Shown one piece after another: positions 13,401 through 25,587 of a DNA stretch of 64,000 nt. The stretch's first letter is position 1, and each line of letters opens with the position of its first letter. Made by a program: the position numbers and the translations under genes. Under the pieces are notes generated by a model. That model was not told where the DNA came from and did no database searches. It saw only the letters and a program-made list of their open reading frames with translations. Source of the DNA: Dimorphilus gyrociliatus (taxonomy: Eukaryota > Annelida > Polychaeta > Dinophilidae); NCBI GenBank assembly GCA_904063045.1, contig CAJFCJ010000010.1, positions 558,001-622,000 of the forward strand. The letters are read 5' to 3'.

Positions 13401-14172
13401 TTTGTTTCCAAGCAATATTGCTTTACTTAATAAATAGCAAATTTCAATTACTGTAATATTTTATATAAATAGAAAAGTACGAGGTGAATTTATAGAAATT
13501 GGCAAAATGAATTAAGTACCATTTTTACCTAAATTAAAAAATGAGAGACACCCCAAGTGGCTTAGGGGAGCCAAAATTATCTCCGGTGTGTGAAATATTG
13601 ATTGGAAAGGCACAACTATAATAAACAATAAGCACTTAGAGTCTTTGTCCCATGGGAAATGCAGTAAATACAATCCAAAACTGTTTGGTCAAAGATATTC
13701 GCCGATCGGATCATGAATTACTTACTGAATATTGTCGTAAATAGATGATTCACAGTGCGTAGGAACAAAAAAAAAAAGCACGATGATGAGGAGGTGGAGG
13801 ATTTCCGCCTACATTGGGATTTTAAAACTAAGCAAGCCCGTCAATTTACGCTATTTCATTGGCTAATATTTTTATTCTCTCTTCCTTCCCGGAGATTATC
13901 TTCCTTTTTGTAATTCGACTAAAGTTTAAAGATTAGATTGACTTACCTACGTCGGCAACCACGCTCCCAACTTCTAACGAATTCAAAAATTGTACCACTC
14001 CGGGCCAAGGTTGTGACCTATAATCGGCAAATACCGAACCAAATTTATCATAAACTTGATGTACATGAGTTTTTTCTAAATTTGTGCACTCGGTTCGTTT
14101 GTCATTCTTTCTCTCTTCGCTTTTATTCATAATTTGTCTCTTATGAGAATCTATCAACTTCTTCTTTCTCAT
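10419..14172 (-). CDS. TRMT9B: TRM9-family tRNA methyltransferase, TRMT9B (KIAA1456)-like
   Basis: Two coding exons (13947-14172 and 10419-12016) join through a GTAGG/GCTGC splice to give about 607 residues. The N-terminus has the TRM9 signature HVHQVYDKFGSVFADYR..PWPGVVQFL, followed by SAM-binding motif I VVADVGCGHGKY (about 70-81), LADNLHLPY and SDSFDAVISIGVIHHL, then RPGGKLMIYVWALEQ (about 150-165). Residues of about 170 to 540 form a long Ser/Arg/Glu-rich, probably disordered insertion. The family C-terminus returns at RYYHVFRKGEL and DHGNWCLVAEKV. This split domain with a long insertion matches human TRMT9B and fly Fire dancer rather than ALKBH8. Family members methylate wobble-uridine derivatives in tRNA or, for TRMT9B, act as stress or growth regulators; activity here is inferred. 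The 1.9 kb intron carries CRE and NRF1-like sites. Confidence 0.93.
13005..13127. promoter_or_regulatory. CRE and NRF1-like sites inside TRMT9B intron
   Basis: A perfect CRE palindrome TGACGTCA lies at 13005-13012 and a perfect NRF1-type palindrome TGCGCATGCGCA at 13116-13127, in a GC-richer patch of the only coding intron. Such a pair is typical of a promoter, so an internal or alternative promoter is possible. No start codon fitting exon 2 was found nearby. Confidence 0.35.
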
Positions 14173-14709
14173 CAAATTCTTTTATTTTCTATTCTTAAGT
14201 ATATTACGGCTTCTTAATTTTATATTTTCCTATATTCTCTTCCTGTTCTCCCGTTGCTTTCTTTTCCGTTTGTAGTGAGTCTTTTTGGCACTTTATTTTT
14301 TCTTCCCACTACAACCATCTACTGTGAATAAGAGAATAAAATATTTGGTTATAAATACTTATATTTAAGTCGAATGTCTATATTCGACAGGAACAAACTA
14401 AACAAATTTTGCGGCCTCATTTGAGCTTTGGACGGAAATCGAAATTGTTTCGCATATGCTGACAGCACGTGTATATAATTATGCTTATAACTGACGCTTA
14501 ACATCGATTATTTTGTATGTTGGGATAAGATACACAGTTAATTGAATACCCCCCAGTAAACGTGATATCTGAAAAAACTGTGACAATCAATATAAACCAT
14601 TAGTCAATCATGTATGTAATTCCTTGAATACTTATAAAATGACCTAAAATTTAAACTTAAAATGTCCTCATTCTTCTCTTCTTCTATTCTCTTTTTTTCT
14701 CGCCATCTC

Positions 14710-14781
14710 CCACACACACACACACACACATACACACCCTCTATCTCTCTCTGTCTCTCTCTCTGCCTCTCTCTCTGTCTG

Positions 14782-14834
<53 letters not shown>
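14710..14834. repeat. (CA)n then (CT)n compound microsatellite
   Basis: About ten CA units are followed by about 95 nt of CT interrupted by GT. The 92-codon ORF across it, repeating Leu-Ser-Leu-Cys, is an artefact of the repeat. Confidence 0.95.
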
Positions 14835-14836
<2 letters not shown>

Positions 14837-16881
14837 ATCCATCCATCAACCCATCCAATTATTTACCCATTCATTCGTTAGCCATCATGGGTATCAATAT
14901 GTGCACCTGTTCATATCGTACTACGAAAAACGTACCATAAATTCTATTCCTGTACATTTACTTTAACTTATAAGTGTTGACTGATCATAACAATAATTGT
15001 ATTCAAAGTAATTATTCAATTTTTATGTCGCATGTGAAATCTGTATCATATACTATAGATTATATGTGAGAGGCCTTTCACCGTTTAGATTCTATTTTTT
15101 CCCTATCTTTTAAACATAGAGAAGGGGAAAAAAATATTTGAGAGTTTTCATCCATGCATACATATTTATAAACAAGTTATATAACTGGAAATATTCATCT
15201 TACATATCTATATATATCCACATATTTCCCTTCTCTATCATCTATTCCCTCCCCCTTCCCCTCCTTAAAACACCGTCAGGGAGATTACTTTAGTTGACTG
15301 AATTTTGTATATAATTTACAAGAAATTTGAATAATTAGGATATATATTGAAGTAAGAGGAGAAATTCCAAAAAATTTCAGGAGGAGATGAATTCTTTCAT
15401 TTGTTTGTTTTTTTTTAATCTCCATCATTAATCCATATAACGATAAAATGGAAAAAACTAGTTTATCATAATGGGATTAAAAATGATAAAATAATAATAA
15501 TATTAAAAGGATAATATCTAATTTCTCATATTTTTAAGTAAATTATCTGTTTGTTTACTTTTTTGTTCTCTCATTTTGTCACTTTCAATTTCTATAAGAA
15601 AAAAAATAATAAAATTGAATTTTGTCCTGAAAATTTCACCTAAAATTAGGATCACTAGAGCTTCTTAATTAACCATAAGTTCTGTAATCAACTGATGTAA
15701 GCCCATTGAGAATTTTTAATAAAAGGAATGTACTGTTGATTTGTAGGCCTAATATGACTTTCTGGATAGAAAACATTAGCCGTTAGATGACGTAGCTGTT
15801 GGAATGACGCAGTACGTAGTGTACCACAGTGAGTTTTACATAAATTGATAAAATTTGTTTAATAAAAGAAGGTAGAATATTAATCGAAGGGTTAATAGAG
15901 TATGAAGAAAATTATCATTATACTGTATATAAAAGTGTGTGCAGTTGACGTATATTATCGACTGTTTTGTGTATAAATAAGGATACTTCTACTAGCAATA
16001 TATGTTATTATGGTTTACCTATGATACTGTACAACATAAAATGAATGTATACTTATAACAATATGATTTTATGACCCATAAACTATATATATATATATAT
16101 ATATATAATATTTAAATATGTTAATAAATATAATATACACAGAATGCCTACTATACTACAATACGTATGCGTCATATGAGAATACACCCAGTCAGTCACT
16201 CATTTACACACTTCATAAACGTACATAAATACTGTATATGCATATATACATATATGTATAGACATGGGGTACATATGCATATATATCTATATATATATAT
16301 ATATATGTACATAAGCCTACATACTTTCCAATTCATATGTTTCTTTATATACCTAGGTAATAAATATGTTATGTATCATGTGTACAAATAATAATCAAAA
16401 GCATACGTTTTTTTGGAGGGAAACGACAAACTGTCACCGACTGTAATAAACGTGATTAACGCGACGTGATAAGCAATAGAAAAAAATCCTACTATCCCTT
16501 AGACCTGAAAAGATTAATGTTTAATAAGACTATCTCCTTTTTCTTCTGTTATTTGTGTACACATACTAAAGCCAGAGAGGCCCGTTTCAGTTTGTTTGTC
16601 CGAAACCGTTCGTTACTTCCTGTTATTGCCTAGTGCAAAGTCATCCAGGGACGTCTTTTAGCAAAGTACTACACATCTATGTCATTATTATAATTTGCAT
16701 TATTACGTTGAGTCGTCCGAATTATGGTAGTAACAGATAATTTCTTTCTTCCTTTATGGACTTTTAGCGTCTTTGTTTGATAGGTCAGTTCCCTATTCTT
16801 TTCTTCACATTAACAAACTATGCGAAGAGACATACTTAAGAATATTCACTATATCTTAAATGGGTTTACAAATGCATATAC

Positions 16882-16885
<4 letters not shown>

Positions 16886-16929
<44 letters not shown>
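16886..16929. repeat. (TA)22 microsatellite
   Basis: A pure TA run of about 44 bp inside a larger TA/CATA-rich block. Confidence 0.95.
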
Positions 16930-16932
<3 letters not shown>

Positions 16933-18421
16933 TTATATATATATACATTTACATTTACATATATATTATATATTAAACATGCACCATCTAAGCCTCTAAT
17001 TTCTTTTAATGCTTTTTTTCGCTGGCAAGCCTTTCTTCCGTTTAGCGTCCTTAGTTTAAAGAGGATACAGTCGCAAATGTCTAAGAAGATAGGGGAGAGG
17101 GAAAGAAGGAGTAAAAAGTCCTAAGTCTATTAATTATACAGCGTCACGATATAAGCGAAAGAAAGTAAAGAGAAAATAACGAACCTGTCACCGTTTGGTC
17201 GACGTCAAATACGTATACGGCGAATGACGACGGCGTTTTTTATATAACGACGAAAAGAGCGCCCTCTATGGGAAAAGTTCTCTGCACGGTCCTTTTACAG
17301 CAAAGCGGACACTGAGAATAAATTTCTTTATTATAAGCACGACGTAATTCTAGATGAATGTAAATAATTGGAGGAAAACAAATATATTTTATGCACCTGA
17401 CGGAATAATTTGCCTACATATACATTTAGGATTATATTAAACGCATATAAACGATTATTTCCCATTTTTCTATATCTATCTATCTCTATATCTACCTCTG
17501 TTTCTGACTCCGTCTCTTTCTATTCTCTTCCTTTTCCTTTCTTTCTTTTTTTCTTTCTTAGTATTTATCTATGTATGTTTCTTTCTTATTTCTGACTCCT
17601 TTCTTTCTCTCTATTTCGTTTCTTCAATGCCTTTTTTTTTGTTTTACCATATCTCTAAGGAGGAAAAAGTCGTATATCAATTTAATACGGTTCTTAGCCA
17701 GACATGCACTCTCTATATAGTTAAATAAGAAAATATATATCATTATAGACCAATATGTATATTTTCTCTATTAACCATTCTTGGTTTTATTTAAATATTC
17801 TTACAATGTTAATTCGCATCATGATGGTGAGAAGTTTACAATAACATAGATGGCTTAAATGAAAAAAAAACCGAGAAGGCCATGAGTATTAATATATATT
17901 GGAGCATGATAGCAACACTTCAAATTGTATCGTGTTCTTTATTTTTTTTTATTGTTTTTAGCGTTTGTCAAAAAAAAATTCCCATCTTTCTTTGACTTAC
18001 GTCAATAGAAAATTGAAATTGTTTTTTTCTATAAAACGTATACTACTCATTTCCTTATCTAGTCCGCAATGTGTATAGTTTACTAATAAAATTAATAGGA
18101 AAATCTTTGTCTTTGTTTTTTAAAAAAAAAAATAAAAAGAAAAAACTTTAGATTCTAGATTTCAATTACGTGAATACTTTTTTTTCTATTATGTTTATTA
18201 TTATTCTCTTATGATTCATTGATTTATTAAGGAACAAAGATATCGAGTGAAATAGTTTGTTTTCTTTGGGTTTTTTAGATAAAATTCTCCAGAATATGAG
18301 ATAAAAATATTCACAAGTAAGAAAAATCCTATAGGAAGAGAGAGTAAGGTGATCCGGGAAGAAAGGAAAGGACAAAAAATTTTATTTGTATTAAACTGCT
18401 TTCTTTCACTAACTTTCCCTC

Positions 18422-18489
18422 TTTTTCTCTGTCTGTCTATCTGTCTGTCTGTTTGCCTTTCTGCCTCTTCTGCCTCTTTTTCTTTCTCT

Positions 18490-18521
<32 letters not shown>

Positions 18522-18522
18522 T
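18422..18522. repeat. Polypyrimidine tract with (CT)13
   Basis: CTGT repeats and pyrimidine sequence lead into a pure CT run at about 18496-18520. Confidence 0.9.
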
Positions 18523-20697
18523 TGTCGTTTACGCTTTTCTGTAATGTTTATGAAAAAGGATAGATGTAATATTTAGCACGCTAGTCTACACTTACCCATA
18601 CTTAGATTTTTTAATTTTACTCCTGGTAATCCTATATCAATTGCAAATACTTTTCTTAAAATTTTAATGTCTTATTGTATAAGATGCTATTTCTCTATTA
18701 AAATCGATTAAATGACAAAATGGATATCAGATTTTTTTTTCTCTGTTATTTTTTATGGGAAACTGTTGTTCTAATTCTTATTTTATTTGGTACACGAAAG
18801 CAATTCTAAATTTAGTAACGATAACGGTCATTCCTCTATTATGCGGGTAAAAATTTTTAATTAATAACTCGAAATAGATATATAAAATTTGTTAGAATTA
18901 TTAGAGAATAAATAAAAGAAGATGGAGAAAGAAGAGAGATAGAGAATAGTTTAAAATAAAGATGCATTAAAAATAAACTATTCTTTCATTGGAATTATTT
19001 ATAGATGAGGTAACTAGGAAGAGAGTTATTTTTATATTAATAGAAGTACAATTTATATATAGGCGATATTTCCATTACAAAATTAAAATTTTTTCTTTTA
19101 TTGATAGCACGAAGTCAGGTATATATTCCATTTAAAAGTAAATATATAGAATATTTATATAAAAATTAATAAAAAAGATATGAATAAAATAAAAAGAAAA
19201 AAGTGATGGAAAGGAGACTTGAAAGAATAGGACAGAGAGTGAGAGAAAGATAGAGTAACGCAAGTACAGAGACAAAGCAGAGGTAGGAGAAAAAAAGAGA
19301 TATTAATTTAATCACTTCAAAATATACTTTAAATTGGAGTTATTTATTTTCAATAAATAGAACCTTCTGAGAGGATCTTTTCAAGTTTTTCCTTAGAATA
19401 TAAAAACTAAAGACCTTGTAGCCTATATTAGTACACCAGTAGAGCTATTGTAAAATCCTCTTAAGAGGCCTATTATAAGACAGGTAAAAATTATTAAAAG
19501 AGTTCTTATACATCATTGCAAAGTATCGATATAAATTTTTTAGCGAATGTACTCGTTAAGAAACAAAATGCAACCTGGTCACATGATTATCTCTAACGTT
19601 AGAAGAAACATCATCTTAAGTTTAAAATCAATAAAGAAATGATTGAAGAATAAAGAGAAAATAAGCTGAATCTAGTATACTTGAGTTGACTAATTTATTT
19701 ATATTTAATTCTATAACAAACCAATGCAGAAACTTTTGTTTTTATGATTTGTTTTTACTATATTCCATCTCAACAAATCTCTTATTACATTTTAAATAAG
19801 AAGAAAACAAATACAAATTTGTTTCTTTTTCATTATTAGCCCTTTTATCTTTTCTATGTATGTATTTTTCCAAGTAAAACCCTAATGGTAAAGAAATAGG
19901 AAAGAAGTAAAAGTCAACTTTTTAGATTTACTGTCCTATTGAATTCTCATAAGAAGTAATATATACAAAATATCTAATATACTAATAATATATAAATATA
20001 ATTTTATTGTTTTTCTTATAAAAATTAATGAAGAAAAATTATTATCACCTAAATAAACAATAGAAAAAAAAGAGGCCGAGTTGCACGAATGAAAAGGAAT
20101 AAATAACTTTATAACAGATTAGTTAATCACTAAATGCACACTGTTGTAATAAAAAAGGGTGACGTTTGTGCTTCATTTCGTGAGTCCGATTAAATGTGTA
20201 AATAAGTCTTTGTAGTCATATAATTAGGGCGTAACTAGTAGAAGAGAAAAAAAAGAGAAATACGCTATTAATTACTTTAGTGATGAAAAAATTTGAATTT
20301 TTTGACTCTGCTAGCTAAAAGTCTAGGTGCTGTATACTGTCTTATTATCAATACATTCTACATTCTAGCTTATATAGAACATATACTATATATATATATA
20401 TATATATATGTTATTCTTCTTTCAAGTCTTAGCAAAGTTTGCATGACTCTCTCACAGTTAGGTAATCTGGCTCTAAGGATAATAGGATCAATTTGCTGAC
20501 AATAGACCCTTTTATAAAACAACGAAAAATTTATATAAACATATATATATATACAGTATATGTTTGTATATATAAACCTTTGTCTAATGCTACCCAACGT
20601 TTTTTACTTGTGTCTTTTTCCATCACCCCCCCTCCAAAGAATAAATCCGAAATGATCACGTGACACTACCGACTCACTAATGAATGTAGATTTAATG

Positions 20698-21072
20698 CTA
20701 TATACAATATACTATATAGTTGGGGATGGCAGTTAATGAGTTGACGAAACATAGTCTTTCATTACATGTGAAGGTACTGTTAAGACTTGTCCATTGGGAA
20801 TCATATATAAACTCTTCGAAATCGCCAGTAATTATAAATACAATTATAAGGCGTCGATTTTCAGTAGCGTAGTCAACAGAGGAGGGAAAGTAAACATTTA
20901 CTTGGAGAGAGCACTGGCTAAACGTGCTAGCAAACTGTAAAACAAAGCACCCTGTGTCGTCTATTAATCTTGACTGGAAGAAGAACAAACCATAAAAATA
21001 ACTTTCAACTAAAAAAACAAAGTATAAATCGTCATATTGATGAAAATTTGCAGGGTTCCACTCGTATACAAT
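20698..21072 (-). CDS. Exon-like open frame, product unknown (candidate last exon)
   Basis: The frame is open for 124 codons, unusual in DNA this AT-rich, and its composition is protein-like. There is no ATG in frame. A good acceptor, TTCTTCTTCCAG, ends at 20974, so the likely exon is 20698-20973, starting SRLIDDTGCFVLQF and containing a possible N-glycosylation site (NST) and several Cys. A minus-strand TATA box (TATAAAAA, 21201-21208) and a GC-richer patch lie just upstream, so a short gene with a missed 5' exon is possible. No family is recognised. It may also be chance or a decayed gene. Confidence 0.3.
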   Translation of the reverse strand: MVYEWNPANFHQYDDLYFVFLVESYFYGLFFFQSRLIDDTGCFVLQFASTFSQCSLQVNVYFPSSVDYATENRRLIIVFIITGDFEEFIYDSQWTSLNSTFTCNERLCFVNSLTAIPNYIVYCI

Positions 21073-24000
21073 TCAAGGTCGTTGTTTGAGGGCAAGCTGT
21101 GACGTTCTGGGTAGAACTCGTTTAAGGGCGTCGAAAATGTCACCTAGTTAGGGTGGCAACGTCTATTTGAATAAACAGGAAGCCAACAAGAAGTCGGCTG
21201 TTTTTATAGGCTAGAGGCTTTGTTAGTTTTCTAATCCACTCGTACAGATTTGACGAACAGACCAAAGTGAAATTGGGGAAAATCAAGAGTTCTTAATAAA
21301 TAAAAGAACTATTAAAATATCAAAAATGTAGATAAACCAGTAACAGCAAAAAAAAAAGAGTGACGTACGAAATCTGTTTAATAATTTAAGATTACGTAAT
21401 TTATCGCGCGAGGGCATTAAAAGGATGATAAAAAAGGAGAGTGAACTCTAAAGCACGTTTAATGGTGACGATAATAGTAATTAGTATAACAATAAAATTC
21501 CAAGTACTAAGTGAACTCTTCCAAATCGATTCATCTCCACCTTGCAAGATCGTGCAATCAATTGCTAAATATTTACCAGTCCATAAGCATGGCATACAAA
21601 ATAATTTTTTTTGTCGCTCATGGTGTTTTCTCTACGCACAAGAAGAGGCCTATATGTTTTTCGTATATTGACATGCAAACCTATTTTCCTGTCATTCTTT
21701 AAAAAATAATCATTATATATATAAATATAAGACAGACATAGAATTACTCGGAGTACTACAACTGTTTATATACATATTTATTATAGGTTGACTCTTTCTC
21801 TTTTTTTACTCTCTTTATTAATCTCTCTTCCTTGGTTTTTTTTATAAACCCTCATTAGTATTTAGAGCCTTTTTCTTGCTAACAAAAAAAAATAAGGTAG
21901 AAAATATTCCATAATTCCATTTGTTTTTCTTTTCCTCTTATTAGTATACTTCTCTTGCGTTGTAAATACATTGTTCTGTCTCCGATCCTTTGCTCATTGA
22001 ACAGAGTTTACCTTTGTACGTAATTTCCTTGTTCTCTTTTTACTTTAGATGGGAGATATTCTATTTTACAATTATCAATTTACAACTATCATATTAGAAA
22101 TAAAATTGAAAATTACATCCCGAATCAGTGATGATTTTACAAATAAGATTAAAAGAGAGAAAGAAAGAGAAATATAGAAACAGTTAGAAATTGAGACACG
22201 AGTATAACTCAGTCAACAGGAAGTATTATTAATTTTTTCCATATTCGATTAATAAAAAAGCGATATGTTTTGCAATGCTAGTAAAAATCTTTAAGTTTAT
22301 TTTAAGTTATTTTTAATATTTCATTATTAGTCATCATTTAGTTAAAAAATTGAATGCTTTCAATTTGTTTATTGCAAGGATTCACTATTAATTTAGCTTA
22401 ATAGACGGAATTGAATACGCTCGGTGAATAAGCATGTAATATAAATACATACATATATATATATACATATATATATACTTGAGAATCTAATTGTATATGT
22501 AATATCAGACTGAAAAAAGAGGCATTTATCACTGAAAAATCGGATATAAGCTTCTTATTAACTAAAAATTAGTGTTTATCAACAACTATACATTAAATAA
22601 TAGTATATACTAGAATTCTAACTATATTCCCATTAAGTCATAAGCCAAAAAGTCTCTTCTCAAAATGAAATATCTCTTTTGGGCATCCTTAAAAATGTGA
22701 TATACCTTCCCTATCTATTTTCTCTCACCTTAAAACAATTACTTACAATTTTTACTAATGAAACAGGTAGCACATTTAAAGGCAATGGGGTGGGAGAAAG
22801 AGAGAATGAGAGAAAGAGAGAGAGAATGAGTGTGAATGAAGGTAAGGAAGTTTACGTAATTAAATACTAGGTCGTGTACGTTTGATACAGTTTTTGGTTA
22901 AGCGATTAGCTGTAATTCAGTAGAATAATAAAATGATGAAAGCGGAAGAAAAGTAGATGAGATATATTTATAAGTTCTTTTCTATAAATATATCTATATA
23001 CCTGTTTATATATAAATATATACTGTATGTATTTATATATATATCTATAATGTATATACAATAATTAAGAATAAGCAATTGAAAGCATTTAATACTTATT
23101 TTTAGAATATTACTCTGAAAAGATAAAGAGAAAAAGCTATAGAATGATACGGTTATTTTACTAATTAACAGGAGAAAATGATTCATAAATGGATAAGAAT
23201 ACTATTATTTCATATTTTATTTCTAAAAAAAGATTTTAATAAGGTCAAATTTTACTTTTAATTAATGTAGAATGTGCAACAAGATATAATTAGTCAAATG
23301 AATTAGTTTAAGAATTAACTGAGAACAAACAAAGCTAATTAGAATTATATGAGTTCGAATATCTTTACATGCTGTTGATGGTACTTTATCGTTGTAATAG
23401 AAAGATTAATTAATTGAAACTAACTAACGAGAAGCGTGGATGGCGAAGCTATTTGTATTTGATATTACTTAAATCAAGTTATTAGTATACTGTATATTGC
23501 GTATGGAATAATTTTTTATACTACTCTAGTTTTTAACCTTATAAAATAAACAAGACGAATACCATCGTAGGAAAGGGCGTCTAATACCATGCATTACCAT
23601 TTCAAAGAAATTTCTCAAATAAGCTCCACTCATTCACTCGTGTACATAGTATTACTTTATGTAAATTGGCCTACGTCATATATTCAATATATAATTTATA
23701 CTTTTGTTCGATTGCCATCTTAAACTGTGTAAATACTTTTAGAGGCGAACATTGCAGTTGTTTAATTAATGTATCAAAAACCTATTGTATCTTCATTACA
23801 TCTCATAAAGATAAGATTATTCCTACAAGTCAATATAAAACGTTAAAATAGATATAAAGTTATAAGACACGAACCAGAAAAAATTTTTCATTCTTCTTTT
23901 AATACTATATTTTTGAGTGTTCGAGTGTTTTGTTCACTTTTTATTCATTTCCCACAACAATACTACCATTTACTACAAAGAACCAGAAACAGGAAACTTT

Positions 24001-24182
24001 GGTATGGAAAAACTGGTAAAGTTTCTTTCAACCTATCACAGCGTTCACGATTCGCTTATAAGAAAATACTTCGTTTAGAATCTTTTGCCTATTTCATCAT
24101 CCATTGAATTTTAGGCTGAAAAGTAAAACGACTCTGACCGACACGTGAATGTCGGCATTTAGTGTTAGAAATCAAAGAAATA
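21073..24182. other. Intergenic region, no firm gene
   Basis: AT-rich with (TA)n and GA-rich stretches. A plus-strand ORF at 21465-21671 starts with a hydrophobic MVTIIVISITIKFQVLSE stretch, but its antisense is open too and neither is convincing. The right end is the 5' flank of the ornithine carrier gene. Confidence 0.5.
24138..24155. promoter_or_regulatory. E-box inside a short inverted repeat, carrier promoter
   Basis: CACGTG at 24142-24147 lies within CCGACA-6-TGTCGG, 28-45 bp before the proposed start codon of the mitochondrial carrier. A role in transcription or in the 5' leader is inferred from position. Confidence 0.4.
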
Positions 24183-25368
24183 ATGAGGTAACGTCTTATT
24201 TGCACTTTTAATAAATGTTTTCAAGTTTATAATAAAATTTATTCGTTAAACAGTTTGTCAACAGCTGATGAAGGTGGTAAACCGTTCTCTAATTCACGAT
24301 ATTATTATGGGGCCGCTGTTGATTTAATAAGCGGATCTATGGGTGGAGCAGCATCAGTTTACGTCGGACAGCCCCTGGACACTGTAAAAGTGAAGATGCA
24401 AGCTTTTCCCCATATTTACAAGTCAAGTTATAAATGTTTCACCCACACATTAAAAAATGAAGGTTTAGTTAGAGGTCTCTATTCGGGAACCCTACCATCT
24501 CTAGCAGCACAAATCTCTGAAAATGCCATGTTGTTTTTGGCCTATGGACAATGTCAGAAAGTATTATCCCTGATTAGAAACAAAAATCTCGAGCAGTTAA
24601 CTGTCATAGAGAATGCAACTGCTGGGAGTTTAGCGGCCTTTTTTAGTTCGTTAACACTATGCCCTACTGAGTTAATTAAAAATAGGATGCAAACAGCTTT
24701 AGAAAATTTCTCAGCGGGGCAGAATGAAGTACAAAAGTATGAACTAATTAGACATTAACATCTCTAAGAACTAATTATAATATATTCACTATTTCTTTAA
24801 GAAATGCTATGGCTATTACTAGAGAAATATTAAAAAACGAAGGAATCTCCGGTCTTTACAAGGGTTTTGTTCCAACTGTCCTAAGGGAGATGCCCGGTTA
24901 TTTTTGCTTCTTTGGTGGTTATGAATTTAGTAGGTATATGTTGACTCCATCTGGTAAAAGCAAGGATGATCTAGGTTTACTATTATAATATAGAAAGATA
25001 CGGTGCATATTTGACTAATTGGATTAAATTCATTTTTAATAGGAGCTGGTAGAACAATGATTAGCGGAGCATTTGGAGGTATAGTGTTTTGGATAACTAC
25101 CTTCCCTATGGATGTTATTAAGTCTAGACAACAGATTGCCTCAACAAAGTCAAACTTAAACTTATTTACTGTTTTAGTTAATATAGCCAAAACAGATGGT
25201 ACGTTTCAAATTACGTAATACTATCATTGAAAAACATAATATGTCAATTCTATAGGCGTTCCTGCGTTGTATAACGGTTTGCTTCCAACCATATTTAGAA
25301 CAATACCTGCAACAGCTAGTCTATTTTTAGCCGTGGAGAAGACAAAAAAATTCCTTAATGGATTTTGA
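24183..25368 (+). CDS. SLC25A15: Mitochondrial ornithine carrier, SLC25A15/ORNT1-like
   Basis: Five coding exons: 24183-24187, 24254-24736, 24802-24974, 25043-25198 and 25256-25368, giving 309 residues (vertebrate ORNT1 about 301). The first coding exon is only ATGAG; splicing at GAG/GTAACG to CAG/TTTGTC gives MSLSTADEGG. Three carrier repeats are visible with signatures QPLDTVKVK (about 41-49), CPTELIKNR and FPMDVIKSR, each the PX(D/E)XX(K/R) matrix-gate motif, plus GLYSGTLPSL, GLYKGFVPTV and ALYNGLLPT. Family knowledge: inner-membrane exchange of cytosolic ornithine for citrulline and proton, feeding arginine and polyamine metabolism. The closely related basic amino-acid carrier SLC25A29 is the main alternative. 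A poly(A) signal follows 72 nt after the stop, and the gene converges on the next one with 219 bp between stops. Confidence 0.93.
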
Positions 25369-25439
25369 ACGATCTGAATTTGATCTTTTTTGTTAAATTG
25401 AAATTTCTCAGATGCGAAATTTTTATTACTTGAAGAAAA

Positions 25440-25445
25440 AATAAA
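25440..25445 (+). promoter_or_regulatory. Poly(A) signal AATAAA of the ornithine carrier gene
   Basis: First AATAAA after the stop codon, 72 nt downstream. Confidence 0.55.
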
Positions 25446-25587
25446 AAAACAAAGAAAATCTCTTAATCAATTAAATAACGATCATAATATACAATTTCAT
25501 TTTAAAATGAATCTTTGATAAAAACACAAAAGAATATAATTTATATGATATTTAAAACTATAAAAGGATTTGGTTTTAATCATAATT

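Larger units (their letters stand above)
14173..20697. other. Gene-poor, microsatellite-rich region
   Basis: No gene recognised. It holds long (CA)n/(CT)n and (TA)n tracts. Two GC-richer patches (about 16420-16760 and 17020-17310) contain an ETS-like ACTTCCTGT, CGACG-rich sequence and a CTCF-like GAGCGCCCTCTATGG at 17258-17271. These could be upstream promoter or enhancer DNA of the methyltransferase gene, which reads leftward from 14172; that is inference. Confidence 0.5.

Noticed and set aside
14662-14940. 92-codon plus-strand ORF rich in Leu-Ser-Leu-Cys
   Set aside because: Produced wholly by the (CA)n/(CT)n microsatellite; the same repeat is open in several frames.
16167-16391. 74-codon plus-strand ORF
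   Set aside because: Tyr/Ile/His-rich product of (TA)n and CATA repeats.
18349-18576. 75-codon plus-strand ORF
   Set aside because: Spans a polypyrimidine/(CT)n tract; low complexity and no splice or start context.
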